Assembly: GCF_000421405.1 (NCBI RefSeq)
Contig: NZ_ATWY01000003.1
Coordinates: 62,001 to 126,000, forward strand
DNA length: 64,000 nt
From: Butyrivibrio sp. NC2007
GTDB lineage: Bacteria > Bacillota > Clostridia > Lachnospirales > Lachnospiraceae
Direction: 5' to 3'
Positions 50,398 through 59,753 of this stretch are shown one piece after another. The position numbers and the translations under genes are program-made. Positions within the stretch are counted from its first letter, which is position 1. Every line of letters starts with the position of its first letter. The notes beneath the pieces were generated by a model that was not told where the DNA came from, searched no databases, and saw nothing but the letters and a program-made list of their open reading frames with translations.

Positions 50398-52095
50398 TTA
50401 ATATGCCAAGTACTCTTTTCCGCAGAACGGATCTACGGGGCTTACGCCCTTAAACTCGCTCTTGCCAAGGATCTTCTCAACCACTGACTCGATCACGTAA
50501 TCATGATTTGAATATGCATTGATGTAAGTCTTGATCATCGGCACATCCAGAAGATGATATGGAATCTGCAGTGAAATGAACATTGTCGGAACAACCTCCA
50601 CAAACCATGGAATATTGTTGCCTGCTCCGAAGATGGTATGCCAGTTAAGTCTTGCTGTGGTCTTATTTGAAGCATTCTCCACATTTCCGAGATAGATAAC
50701 AAGGTCATACTTGTTCCTGAACTCAGTAACTGACTCAAACTTGATAGGCTTGTTGAAATCAAATTCCTCTTTTACATAGGGGATCATTTCAAAGCCTTCA
50801 GCTTCCATGAGCTTTACAAAGGTCTCTTCTACTCTCTTCTCGGAAGCGCATCCGCCCATGATCTCATACAGCACTCTCTTGTGCTTTTTAGGAGATATGG
50901 GTAAAAGAGCTTGTGTATCCTTTACCAGTGTCACCGACTTGTCAGCGCACTCTTTTGCCCAGGCAACGTGCTCATCGCTGCCGATAACAGGAAGATTCTT
51001 TTTATCAGGTACAAGAGTTCCGTTAGCTCTTTTCTCATGGAGTCTCAGCGCAGCCTTCATAGCAAGAATACGTGTAAGTGCTTCATCCAGGCGCTTCTCG
51101 GAGAGAATTCCCTCCTCGTAGCCCTTCTTCATAAACTGAATATCTTCGTCATAATCCTTGTTGAACAGGATCATATCGCAACCTGCTTCAATGCAGTACG
51201 GAACTGATTTTTCTCTGTCCATTGCGCAGAGGAAACCAACCATAGGGGTAGCATCCGTAATTATCATTCCGTTAAATCCAAGCTGATCTCTAAGGAGATT
51301 CTGTAAAAGCTCAGGAGAGAGAGAAGCCGGTATAAGCTTCTTGGGGAGGCCCGGGTTAAATTTCTTCTGATAAGAAGGAAGCGCGATATGCCCAACCATT
51401 ACTGACAGAGCGCCTTCGTCGATAAGGGTTTTGTATACATCGCCGTATGTCGCATCCCACTCCTCACAACTGAGACTGTTTACGCTGGTTAATATATGCT
51501 GATCAACTTCATCTACGCCGTCTCCGGGAAAGTGCTTGATGGCTACTGCTGAGCCGCACTCTTTTGCCCCTCTCATATACTCAAGGCCAAATTCTTTGAC
51601 CTTCTCAGGGTCAGAGCCATAGGTTCTGACATTGGTTATGGGGCTGTGATAGTTATAATCGATATCTACTACAGGAGCGAATGCGTAGTTGCATCCTACT
51701 GCCTGTCCTTCGCTGCAGCTTACCTTTGCAAGTCTGTATGCCTGCTCGGGATCACCTGTTGCTGCAACCTGCATCTGCTTTCCGAATGATGTTCCCTCGA
51801 GTACGATTCCGTCTCCGCCTGCCTCAAGATTTGCTGCAAGAAGCATTGGAACCTTGCTGTTTGTCTGAAGATATGAGTATGCATCAAACAGTTCCTCAGT
51901 TTTTCCTGTTCTGAACATGAGTCCGCCGGGGTTCTTGGAGAGTATCTCATACTGCAGATACTGCTCGTTTGGGGAATATCCGATTGGGAAAAAGAGCTGT
52001 CCGAGCTTTTCATCTAATGTAAGAGAAGCTTTTGTCTCTTCAACCCACTTAATATCTTCATCTGATAAATAAAATGGCTTTGCCTTTAAATCCAT
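50398..52095 (-). CDS. Glycoside hydrolase family 3, beta-N-acetylhexosaminidase-like
   Basis: 565 aa. The NagZ-type loop KHFPGDGVDEVDQHI (about residues 184-198) carries the His used as acid/base by GH3 hexosaminidases and phosphorylases, and the nucleophile Asp lies in NGMIITDATPM. The C-terminal half (about 365-540) is a GH3 alpha/beta sandwich, as in two-domain beta-glucosidases and NagZ of Bacillus. GH3 enzymes with the His/Asp dyad can be phosphorolytic; that would supply the sugar phosphate for PgmB, but this is inference. No signal peptide. 13 bases after the permease gene. Confidence 0.88.
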   Translation of the reverse strand: MDLKAKPFYLSDEDIKWVEETKASLTLDEKLGQLFFPIGYSPNEQYLQYEILSKNPGGLMFRTGKTEELFDAYSYLQTNSKVPMLLAANLEAGGDGIVLEGTSFGKQMQVAATGDPEQAYRLAKVSCSEGQAVGCNYAFAPVVDIDYNYHSPITNVRTYGSDPEKVKEFGLEYMRGAKECGSAVAIKHFPGDGVDEVDQHILTSVNSLSCEEWDATYGDVYKTLIDEGALSVMVGHIALPSYQKKFNPGLPKKLIPASLSPELLQNLLRDQLGFNGMIITDATPMVGFLCAMDREKSVPYCIEAGCDMILFNKDYDEDIQFMKKGYEEGILSEKRLDEALTRILAMKAALRLHEKRANGTLVPDKKNLPVIGSDEHVAWAKECADKSVTLVKDTQALLPISPKKHKRVLYEIMGGCASEKRVEETFVKLMEAEGFEMIPYVKEEFDFNKPIKFESVTEFRNKYDLVIYLGNVENASNKTTARLNWHTIFGAGNNIPWFVEVVPTMFISLQIPYHLLDVPMIKTYINAYSNHDYVIESVVEKILGKSEFKGVSPVDPFCGKEYLAY

Positions 52096-52108
52096 TGAAA
52101 TAACCTCT

Positions 52109-53122
52109 TTATGCTTTTGCCTTTCCGGCTTTCATTCTGGCAAATAATGCCTGTATCTTATCTGTCTGAGCTGAGAATGAGTAGAATCCAAGTACGAAGA
52201 TTCCGAGGATGATCTGTTGCCATCCGCCTGCTCCAAGGTTCAGACAGTTGAGTCCGTAGTTCATGATTTCCATACCGATTGCAGCGATTGCGATACCTAT
52301 AACATCACAGCTTGCGAGTCCAATGAAGGTTCCCATAAATACAGGAACGATGTAAGAGAACATGATTCCTGATGTGGCAAGTCCTGACTGAGGACCAACC
52401 TCATGCTGTGATACGTAGATGATTGCTGCAAATCCAAGGATGATTCCTGAAAAGATGTATGTTGTGAATACATTCTTTTTCTCGTTGATACCGATGTTTA
52501 CACCGGCTCTCTGGTTGTTTGATAAGATCTTTCCCTTTCTTCCGGCTGCGGTAAAGTAGGTAAATACCACAAATGCAAGTATTGCGAGTCCTGCAGGAAG
52601 GAAGATTCCGGGAAGTCTTCCGAATACTGATGTCTCCACGGTGGAGTAAAATACTCTGATACCCTGTCCACCAAATACAAGGTATGTAAGTGACTCATAG
52701 AAAAGAGTCATACCGATCGTACAGATGATGATCGGAATGCGACCTAAGATGTACACGGTTGCTGTGAACATGCTTAAGACAACTGCCAGTACTACTGCAA
52801 TAATAAGCGCAAGCCATGGGTTTCTGGTGTCATAACCAATGTGTCCTGCAACAATTGCTGTAAGGATCATGGTTGCTCCGCCGGAGAAATCAAATCTTCC
52901 GTTTTTGAGCTGTATCCATATTGCCAGAGCCACGCAGATTGTCATGGAAGCATTAAGAAATACCTGCTGCACCATATCTCCCGACAGGAAGATCAGCTTT
53001 CCATTGACATAACATTTTTCATTAGTACCGGTAATGATCAGCATCACCACAAACATCAATAATGGAAAAATGACAGATAACCCTATTTTTTTGAATATCT
53101 CTAAACCTTTATTTGTATTCAT
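52109..53122 (-). CDS. Ribose-type (CUT2) sugar ABC permease 2
   Basis: 337 aa with eight to ten hydrophobic segments. The family block GRKGKILSNNQRAGVNIGINEKKNVFTTYIFSG (in parts, about residues 195-228), with the cytoplasmic loop and A-R-x-x-G-I pattern, identifies RbsC-type permeases. It pairs with the permease at 54470-55435; the two differ in sequence, giving a heterodimeric channel. A stem-loop (53143-53179) separates it from the binding-protein gene. Confidence 0.92.
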   Translation of the reverse strand: MNTNKGLEIFKKIGLSVIFPLLMFVVMLIITGTNEKCYVNGKLIFLSGDMVQQVFLNASMTICVALAIWIQLKNGRFDFSGGATMILTAIVAGHIGYDTRNPWLALIIAVVLAVVLSMFTATVYILGRIPIIICTIGMTLFYESLTYLVFGGQGIRVFYSTVETSVFGRLPGIFLPAGLAILAFVVFTYFTAAGRKGKILSNNQRAGVNIGINEKKNVFTTYIFSGIILGFAAIIYVSQHEVGPQSGLATSGIMFSYIVPVFMGTFIGLASCDVIGIAIAAIGMEIMNYGLNCLNLGAGGWQQIILGIFVLGFYSFSAQTDKIQALFARMKAGKAKA

Positions 53123-53142
53123 ATCGTTTCCTCATTACCAGG

Positions 53143-53179
53143 ATGATGCCTGGGGGATAGTAAATATCCCCCACATCAT
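53143..53179 (-). terminator. Stem-loop between binding-protein and permease 2 genes
   Basis: TGGGGGATA (53151-53159), loop GTAAA and TATCCCCCA (53165-53173) form nine perfect pairs, extended by ATGATG/CATCAT across a small bulge. No U-run follows on the minus strand. It is more likely an mRNA-protecting or processing stem than a terminator, keeping binding-protein message more abundant. Confidence 0.6.
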
Positions 53180-53205
53180 TACCATTTCATTAGTATTTCT
53201 TTTAA

Positions 53206-54423
53206 TTACTTAAGTGAATCAACTGTAAGTGTTGAAATAGATTTCTTGAGCTGCTCGTAAGTAGCATCAGGATTAGCATAAGCTGTCATGTTGAGTACTT
53301 CTTCAGGTGTGAAGAGTGCATCTGAAGCGTTTGCTGTGAAGTAAATGTTCTTCTGGAATGCTGCCATATCCTCATCACTGTTCATGATGAACTGATCGCA
53401 GCTTACTCTCTCTGCATCTTCAGGCTGGTCCTTAAACTCTACGCCGTTGATCTTGTTTAAGAGAAGTACAAGTGGATATGTGATAGTCTCAACAGCTGTT
53501 ACACAGTTCTGCTGATATGTGCCTGTTCCTGCGCTTCCGAAGTTCTTCTCCTCACCACCGTCAAAACCTGTTGTGAAGAGCTTGATGTTCTTATCGTTGC
53601 CTGTCTGAACCATTACAGGATATACGAAACCTGTACCTGCTGCGAAGCTCATGATTGCCTGAATACCTTCGTGTTTAGCAAAGTATGTGCTGTCCATAGG
53701 TGAGAATGCTAAAACGTCTGTCTCCTCGTTCAAAGGATCGCATGTGATCTGAACGTCAGCTGTCTTGTTGTACTCGTCAACTGCTGCGATGAACTGCTGA
53801 GCTGCAAGTGTCTGTGCAGGGAAAGCCCATACAGGGAAGATAGCCAGTGAAACGTGTGTTATAGGAGCATCTGCGTTTCTCTCGTTGTACTCAAGAAGGC
53901 TGTCAAACATCTGCTGTCCTACAATTACGTTATCAGGAGCATAACCATCGATTGCTGTTCCTACGAAATGATCGTTCTTAAATACAGCATCATAAGCCTG
54001 TGTGTAAGAAATATCGTAGTCGCAAAGGTATCCGCCGATATATACGCCCGCTGCCTCGCACTCCTGTACGATAGCTGCTGTACCGGAATCCATTGTGCAG
54101 ATGATTCCGTCAACACCTGAAGCGATGAGCTCCTGGATCTTTGTAAGGTTTACACCTTCGTCAGTCTGAGATAATACTGTGTACTTAAACTTGCAGTTTA
54201 ATGTATCTGCCATGTTGTCGAGATAAGCCTTTGTTGCCTCTGTTGCAAGACCACTGTCCTGATAGAAAGCTACACCGATTGTGCAGTTCTTGCCTGCCTT
54301 TTCACTTGATGCAGCGCCCTCTGTACTTGCTGCTCCACTTCCGCTTGATCCGCAAGCCATAAGTGATACTGACATTACGCCTGCAAGCATCATTGCTAAA
54401 AATTTCTTTACTGCGTTCTTCAT
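53206..54423 (-). CDS. Sugar-binding lipoprotein of CUT2 ABC transporter
   Basis: 405 aa. Signal peptide with lipobox VSLMAC (about residue 24), Ser/Ala/Gly-rich linker to about 45, then a periplasmic-binding-protein-like domain (CTIGVAFYQDSGLATEATKAYLDNMA). Segments IQELIASGVDGIICTMDSG and TGFDGGEEKNFGSAGTGTYQQN are typical of RbsB-type proteins. It recognises the imported sugar outside the cell. It lies between the two permease genes, an uncommon order. Confidence 0.93.
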   Translation of the reverse strand: MKNAVKKFLAMMLAGVMSVSLMACGSSGSGAASTEGAASSEKAGKNCTIGVAFYQDSGLATEATKAYLDNMADTLNCKFKYTVLSQTDEGVNLTKIQELIASGVDGIICTMDSGTAAIVQECEAAGVYIGGYLCDYDISYTQAYDAVFKNDHFVGTAIDGYAPDNVIVGQQMFDSLLEYNERNADAPITHVSLAIFPVWAFPAQTLAAQQFIAAVDEYNKTADVQITCDPLNEETDVLAFSPMDSTYFAKHEGIQAIMSFAAGTGFVYPVMVQTGNDKNIKLFTTGFDGGEEKNFGSAGTGTYQQNCVTAVETITYPLVLLLNKINGVEFKDQPEDAERVSCDQFIMNSDEDMAAFQKNIYFTANASDALFTPEEVLNMTAYANPDATYEQLKKSISTLTVDSLK

Positions 54424-54469
54424 AAATTCCTCCTTAAATTAAGTATTTTTCCTGCCATAGCAGTAAAAA

Positions 54470-55435
54470 TCATCTTGGTAACACCCCATTATTCTTGCGA
54501 CATGTAATAAGAATAATGATTATGAAAATGATTGCCTTGACGAAGTTGATGTAATTGAGCTCTACACCCATTGTCGTCAGATCATTTGTCAGCAACACAT
54601 AAGTAAATGTACCGATCAGAGCACTTCTTACCTTTGAGACCATTCCTCCCGAAAGAGGCATTCCGCCCAGGATCAGGCAGATCATTACGTCCATTGCATA
54701 TCCGCCACCTGTTCCCTTTCCGGCTGTTCCGGTTCTCATCAGCATGATGAAGGATGCAATTGCTACGCACACACCAAAGGTCATATATGCTATTACCTTC
54801 CATCTGGTGGTGTTGATTCCGCTCTGAGCTGCAACCACTTCATTAGCTCCGATTGCCTTTGTATATTTACCCAGCTTTGTGTAGTTGAAGAGGAATGTAA
54901 CAACCAGTGCAACTACCACAATTGCTGCCAGAATGATCCAGTTATAAGCTGTTCTGCTTGAGGGCTTAATGCTTGCCTCAATGGAAATTGTGTTATTTCC
55001 TGTGCTCTCCATAAGAAGGAGCTGCGCTCCTGTAAAGAAGAACATAAGGAACAGCGAAGTTACGATTGATGGAAGCTTGAGCCATACGGCAACTGCTCCG
55101 TTGAAAGCTCCACACACCAGGGCGATGGCCAGGATAACAACAAAACCAAGTACCACTCCTGCAATGCTTCCGCCCATTTTATTCGAGATAAGTATCATCA
55201 GGATCGAGTAAACACCGATCTGCTGTCCTATTGATACATCCATAAATCCCATGGAATAAACGAACACCGCTCCCAGGGATAAGATCGCATACGCTGATGC
55301 TGCCTGCAGTACTGTTCCTACGTTGTAGGAGAGGTTCTCTCTACTGAATATGAGAAACAGGATAAAAGTCGCTGCCAGACCGGCATACGCCGCGATATCA
55401 TATACATGCTTTTTAAAAAACGCTTTTGAAAACAT
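54470..55435 (-). CDS. Ribose-type (CUT2) sugar ABC permease 1
   Basis: 321 aa, eight to ten membrane segments. AIGANEVVAAQSGINTTRWKVIAYMTFG (in parts) and GGGYAMDVMICLILGGMPLSGGM are the CUT2 permease core (A-x-G-x-N-x-x-A-A-x-x-S-G-I, and G-G-x-P-L-x-G-G). Ends in a basic tail. Encoded directly after the ATPase gene. Confidence 0.93.
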   Translation of the reverse strand: MFSKAFFKKHVYDIAAYAGLAATFILFLIFSRENLSYNVGTVLQAASAYAILSLGAVFVYSMGFMDVSIGQQIGVYSILMILISNKMGGSIAGVVLGFVVILAIALVCGAFNGAVAVWLKLPSIVTSLFLMFFFTGAQLLLMESTGNNTISIEASIKPSSRTAYNWIILAAIVVVALVVTFLFNYTKLGKYTKAIGANEVVAAQSGINTTRWKVIAYMTFGVCVAIASFIMLMRTGTAGKGTGGGYAMDVMICLILGGMPLSGGMVSKVRSALIGTFTYVLLTNDLTTMGVELNYINFVKAIIFIIIILITCRKNNGVLPR

Positions 55436-55450
55436 CTCTTTCCTCCTAGA

Positions 55451-56956
55451 TCAGATCATGTATTCGATAATATCTGTCTCTGACAGATCCTTACTTCTTG
55501 TAAACTCTTTGCTGATGGCAAAATCTTTCATTACCACGATCTTGTCTGCCATACCGATAAGCTCTGCCATCTCCTCACTGATGAGGATTATTGCTTTGCC
55601 CTGTTTCTTCATCTCTGCGATCAGAGCATACATAAACTGCTTAACACCGATATCTACGCCTCGTGTAGGGCAGTCCATGATGATCACATCAGAACCCTTG
55701 GCAGTCCACTTTGCAAATGAAACCTTCTGTTTATTACCACCGCTCAAAGTGTTGACCCACTGATTACCGTCATTACATTTGATCCTGAAGGAATCAATCT
55801 CTTTATCCGATAAGTTCTTTTCATCGGAAGGTTTGATGAACAGCTTCTTTGCCAGGTCTTTCTCTGAAGGAAGTGTGATATTGTCCTGAATAGAACCCTC
55901 GAGAATAAGTGCCTCTGTATCTCTGTTCTTGGATATATATCCGATTCCTGCTGAGATAGCGTCGTTACAGTTGTGTATCTTTTTACCTTCTCTTATGACC
56001 TCTCCGGATTCAGGCTTTTCAAGTCCGAATGCAAGTCTTCCGACCTCATGCATTCCGCAGCCGCTAAGTCCGCCAAATCCTATGATCTCGCCCTCGTGAA
56101 CCTGAAGTGAAAAGTCCTTTATCTCTCCAAGTGTTACGTTTTTAAGTTCCAGCGCAACCTTATCGCCATGTGAAATGTCGTAGTCTTCTCTGTAATAAGC
56201 ATCTCCGATCTCACGACCAACCATCATGTATCTGATAACCTGTTCCGCGTTGGGCATGTCCATCTCTTCTCTGTTAAGATGACCGATTATCTCGCCATCT
56301 CTAAGGACTGTAAGGTCTGTACACTGCTCCAGGATCTCCTCCATATCATGGGAGATGAAGATTACTGACTTACCGTTGTCCTTAAGCTTGTGGATCAGGT
56401 CATATATGAGCTTTCTTCCTTCATGAGAGAGTGCTGTGGTTGTCTCATCGACAACGAATACTTCTGTATCCTCGGAAACACATCTCACGATCTCAATAAG
56501 CTTTCTGTCCTCGAAGCCGTATTTGTTGATGCTGTCAGCAGCCTTGATGTGTTTGATATCGAAATCATCAAGCATCTTCTGAGCCGCTGCGTTGAGCTTC
56601 TTCATATTTACTATTCCAAACTTGGAGAACTCATCGAAGCGCCCGGCAAAGATGTTTTCAGCCACCGTACAGTTAGGAATTGTATTTGCTTCCTGAAGTA
56701 CCATGCTGATGCCGGCCTTCTGAGCTTCTACCATGCTGTCGGGATCCCAGGGCTGTCCTTTATAAAACGCTTCGCCGCTGGTAGCCTTCTGCATACCTGC
56801 AAGGATTGATGTTATGGTTGATTTACCGCTACCGTTCTCTCCGATAAGACCACGGATCTGACCACGGTAGAACTTTACATCGACTCCTCTGAGCGCTTTA
56901 GTGATCCCAAAGTTCTTGGTCATGTTTTTTACTTCAATTATCAATTCCTGTTCCAT
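55451..56956 (-). CDS. Ribose-type sugar ABC transporter, double ATP-binding protein
   Basis: 501 aa, two fused ATPase halves as in RbsA/MglA. Start at ATG 56956 (MEQELIIEV) with GGAGG five bases upstream. First half: Walker A GENGSGKST, Walker B VFVVDETTTAL. Second half: the degenerate P-loop GFGGLSGCGMHEVGRLAFG expected in the family, signature LSGGNKQKVSFAKW and VIIMDCPTRGVDIGVK. First gene of the nine-gene operon. A consensus -10 (TATAAT, 57004-57009) lies upstream without a -35 box, which points to activation. Confidence 0.94.
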   Translation of the reverse strand: MEQELIIEVKNMTKNFGITKALRGVDVKFYRGQIRGLIGENGSGKSTITSILAGMQKATSGEAFYKGQPWDPDSMVEAQKAGISMVLQEANTIPNCTVAENIFAGRFDEFSKFGIVNMKKLNAAAQKMLDDFDIKHIKAADSINKYGFEDRKLIEIVRCVSEDTEVFVVDETTTALSHEGRKLIYDLIHKLKDNGKSVIFISHDMEEILEQCTDLTVLRDGEIIGHLNREEMDMPNAEQVIRYMMVGREIGDAYYREDYDISHGDKVALELKNVTLGEIKDFSLQVHEGEIIGFGGLSGCGMHEVGRLAFGLEKPESGEVIREGKKIHNCNDAISAGIGYISKNRDTEALILEGSIQDNITLPSEKDLAKKLFIKPSDEKNLSDKEIDSFRIKCNDGNQWVNTLSGGNKQKVSFAKWTAKGSDVIIMDCPTRGVDIGVKQFMYALIAEMKKQGKAIILISEEMAELIGMADKIVVMKDFAISKEFTRSKDLSETDIIEYMI

Positions 56957-57003
56957 AGGTTCCTCCATGTCATGGAATAATCACTTGTTCTCTTGATGAA
57001 ACA

Positions 57004-57045
57004 ATTATACAAATTAAAGGGTACCCTTCCCTAGGTCACCCCTTT
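57004..57045 (-). promoter_or_regulatory. Activator-type promoter of the glycan operon
   Basis: Minus-strand TATAAT (57004-57009) has no recognisable -35 box. In its place lie two related elements with plus-strand cores GGGTACCCTT (57020-57029) and GGTCACCCCTT (57034-57044). A site for the divergently encoded AraC-type protein is the natural reading; no family consensus was available to confirm it. Confidence 0.4.
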
Positions 57046-57216
57046 CTAAAAACATGTACAATTTTTAAGAAAAACCCGTTTTTTGAATTTCAGGTCTCTT
57101 TTTGCCGATTTAACACATTAATTTTTGTACCTTTTTGCCTTTACCGGAAAAAAAATTTGATATATCCTTAAATTAGGTGCAAATAACGTACATTTTTTCT
57201 TATATGAGGTTTTATC

Positions 57217-59715
57217 ATGTATCTTGAAGAGCGTCACGAGATAATCGAGTTCCCGCCTAATATTCCCCTTAAAATCTTCATGCACAAGCTGGGTTCCGTT
57301 GATAATCACTGGCACAGAAGTATTGAGCTTTTGATGATCCTGGACGGAACTATTACCATATCCATCGATAATACGGAATATACGCTCACAGGCGAGGACA
57401 TCATTCTTATCAACAGCAATACCATTCATTCCCTAAGGTCTGAAAGCGCCGTTATGATCGCTATCCAGATAGATTTATCAAGAATGAACCAGTTTGATGC
57501 CAACCTCGATGAGATGGTATTTGACTGCAATACAACAACAACTGATGACTTATCCAAGTTTGATGGCATAAAGTTCGCAATTGCCACCATGCTCAACGAG
57601 AATGCTCATAATTCATACGAATCCCAGTACAGAAACTATTCCCTGGCTTATTATCTTGTTGCTGAGCTTTTGGCAAATTTCAGTGTTCCGATCACAAATG
57701 CCATTAAAACCCAGCAGAAATACGCAGCAAGACTCACAAGACTGCTTAAATACATTGAAGACCATTACGCTGAGAACTTCTCTTTAAGTGATCTCGCAGC
57801 CGAAGAAGACCTTTCGGTGCCCTATCTGTCCAACTTTTTTGAGAAGAATATGGGTGTCAAGTTCTCTCAGTACTACACTTCCGTTAAGCTAAACCACGCT
57901 CTCACGGATCTTCTTTCTACCAACGACTCCATCGAGAGCATCGCTGTCAGGAACGGCTTCACAGAGTCCCATTCCTTTGTCCGCAGCTTTAAAAAACAAT
58001 ACGAAACACTTCCAAGCACCTATAGGAAGCAAAGAGGACAGACTATCTCTGCTTCTGAAACCTCTTCAACTCTGAATTATCTGCATATGGAGCCCAGCAA
58101 TTATCTTCATCTATTAACAAAATATCTGGGAGATATCAAAGACCAGCCACATGCCATCAGCACCAAAAATATAAAGAAATCTGAAGAAATCGTCGCCTCA
58201 GCAAGTAGCAGCGTAAGAACCTTAAAGCATACCTTTAAGAAATTTATTACCGTCGGAAGGGCAAAAGAGCTGTTAAACAGGGACATTCAGAACATGCTCA
58301 TAGACCTTCAAAATAACATTGGTTATGAATACATCAAGTTTCATGGCCTTCTTTCCGATGACATGATGGTAGTTTCAAGAATTAATGGCAAACTGACCTT
58401 CCACTACACTTTGGTTGATATGGCACTTGATTTCCTTATTTCCATCGGTTTAAAGCCCCTTATACAGCTTTCTTTCATGCCAAGGGATCTTGCTGCCGAT
58501 CCGAATAAGACTATTTTCTATTCGCCAATGATAACCAGCCCACCCAAACACATGTCAGAGTGGGAGCAGCTTATCGACAACTTCACAAGGCATCTTTTGG
58601 AGCGCTATGGCACCAACACAGTCAGATCATGGCTCTTTTGCGTATGGAATGAACCTGTAACACCCAAGTCCATGTTCGGCTTTGGCGATGACCCACTGTT
58701 TATGCGCTTCTACGAAGCCACTTATCGCACAGTAAAAAGAGTTGACGACAAGCTTGTATTTGGATCCCCTTCAATTCTGTATATGGAAAACTTAGGAACT
58801 GACAAGTGGATCAAAGATTTCCTTTCATATACCAAAAAGAATAACTGTGAGCCGGAATTTATGAACGTGCACTACTATTCCGACATAATCCCTGTCACAG
58901 CGAAGCAGAACATAACTATCGGAAGCGTGTCTTTCTCTTTTCCAAAAAGAACTGACGACTTCTCGCTGTGGATCGGAAGCATCAAAAAGATCTTTTCCTC
59001 AGCAGGATTCGGATCGCTGCCAATATACATGACGGAGTGGAATTTCACTCTCTCCCACAGAAATCTTGCCAGCGACACCTGCTTTAAATCCTGCTATATA
59101 CTCAAAAACCTCCTTCGGAACTACGACAGGCTCGATAGCTTCGGCTACTGGTCACTTACAGACCTCTTGGAAGAAAATGCTCTGCCGGACACTCTTTTCC
59201 ACGGAGGACTTGGTATCTACACCACGAACGGCATAAGAAAGAGCGTTTACTACAGCTTCTATTTTGCAAGCCTTTTGGGAGATGAGCTCATAGCCGGAGG
59301 AGAAGGCTACTTTATCACTAGAAGTATTGATGCATATCAGATCATCACGTATAACTACGTACACTACGGTAATCTGTTTGCTTCGGGCGAACTTTTCGAT
59401 ATGACGGAAACCAACAGATACACGCCCTTTGACATGACAAACAGCCTCCAGTTCCAGATAAAGCTCACAGATCTTGAGGATGGCAACTATTGCATCAAAG
59501 AGCTCTTTGTAAACAGAGAATACGGAAGTGCTTATGACATCTGGCTTAAGATGGGTGCTGTTCCCTTGGATCCAAGCGACGTCGAGATAATAAAAGGCTA
59601 CTGTGTTCCCGGAATGCACAAGGAATACAGGCTGATTGAAAGCGGAGTCTACGAATATTCTCCGGTTCTGGATCCTCTGGAAATCCGATTTGCCGAGATC
59701 AAACGAATAAAGTAA
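57217..59715 (+). CDS. AraC-family regulator fused to a GH39-like glycosidase domain
   Basis: 832 aa. Residues about 1-130 form a cupin-like sensor (HWHRSIELLMILDGTITISID, in parts); 170-275 an AraC DNA-binding pair (SLSDLAAEEDLSVPYLSNFF; SIESIAVRNGFTESHSFVRSFKKQY). Residues about 330-830 form a GH39-like barrel (beta-xylosidase/iduronidase family) and C-terminal domain. Both GH39 catalytic glutamates look intact: acid/base Glu479 in VWNEP and nucleophile Glu607 in YMTEWNF. No signal peptide. It may bind operon sugars through the barrel, or cleave them, and control the divergent ABC-GH operon. Confidence 0.93.
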   Translation: MYLEERHEIIEFPPNIPLKIFMHKLGSVDNHWHRSIELLMILDGTITISIDNTEYTLTGEDIILINSNTIHSLRSESAVMIAIQIDLSRMNQFDANLDEMVFDCNTTTTDDLSKFDGIKFAIATMLNENAHNSYESQYRNYSLAYYLVAELLANFSVPITNAIKTQQKYAARLTRLLKYIEDHYAENFSLSDLAAEEDLSVPYLSNFFEKNMGVKFSQYYTSVKLNHALTDLLSTNDSIESIAVRNGFTESHSFVRSFKKQYETLPSTYRKQRGQTISASETSSTLNYLHMEPSNYLHLLTKYLGDIKDQPHAISTKNIKKSEEIVASASSSVRTLKHTFKKFITVGRAKELLNRDIQNMLIDLQNNIGYEYIKFHGLLSDDMMVVSRINGKLTFHYTLVDMALDFLISIGLKPLIQLSFMPRDLAADPNKTIFYSPMITSPPKHMSEWEQLIDNFTRHLLERYGTNTVRSWLFCVWNEPVTPKSMFGFGDDPLFMRFYEATYRTVKRVDDKLVFGSPSILYMENLGTDKWIKDFLSYTKKNNCEPEFMNVHYYSDIIPVTAKQNITIGSVSFSFPKRTDDFSLWIGSIKKIFSSAGFGSLPIYMTEWNFTLSHRNLASDTCFKSCYILKNLLRNYDRLDSFGYWSLTDLLEENALPDTLFHGGLGIYTTNGIRKSVYYSFYFASLLGDELIAGGEGYFITRSIDAYQIITYNYVHYGNLFASGELFDMTETNRYTPFDMTNSLQFQIKLTDLEDGNYCIKELFVNREYGSAYDIWLKMGAVPLDPSDVEIIKGYCVPGMHKEYRLIESGVYEYSPVLDPLEIRFAEIKRIK

Positions 59716-59753
59716 AAAAAGCCCCTGTTCGAATGAACAGGGGTTAATTTTTT
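59714..59753. terminator. Bidirectional terminator
   Basis: CCCCTGTTC (59722-59730), loop GAAT-like and GAACAGGGG (59735-59743), flanked by a run of A (59714-59720) and a run of T (59746-59753). It serves both the AraC-GH39 gene and the convergent GH1 gene. Confidence 0.9.
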
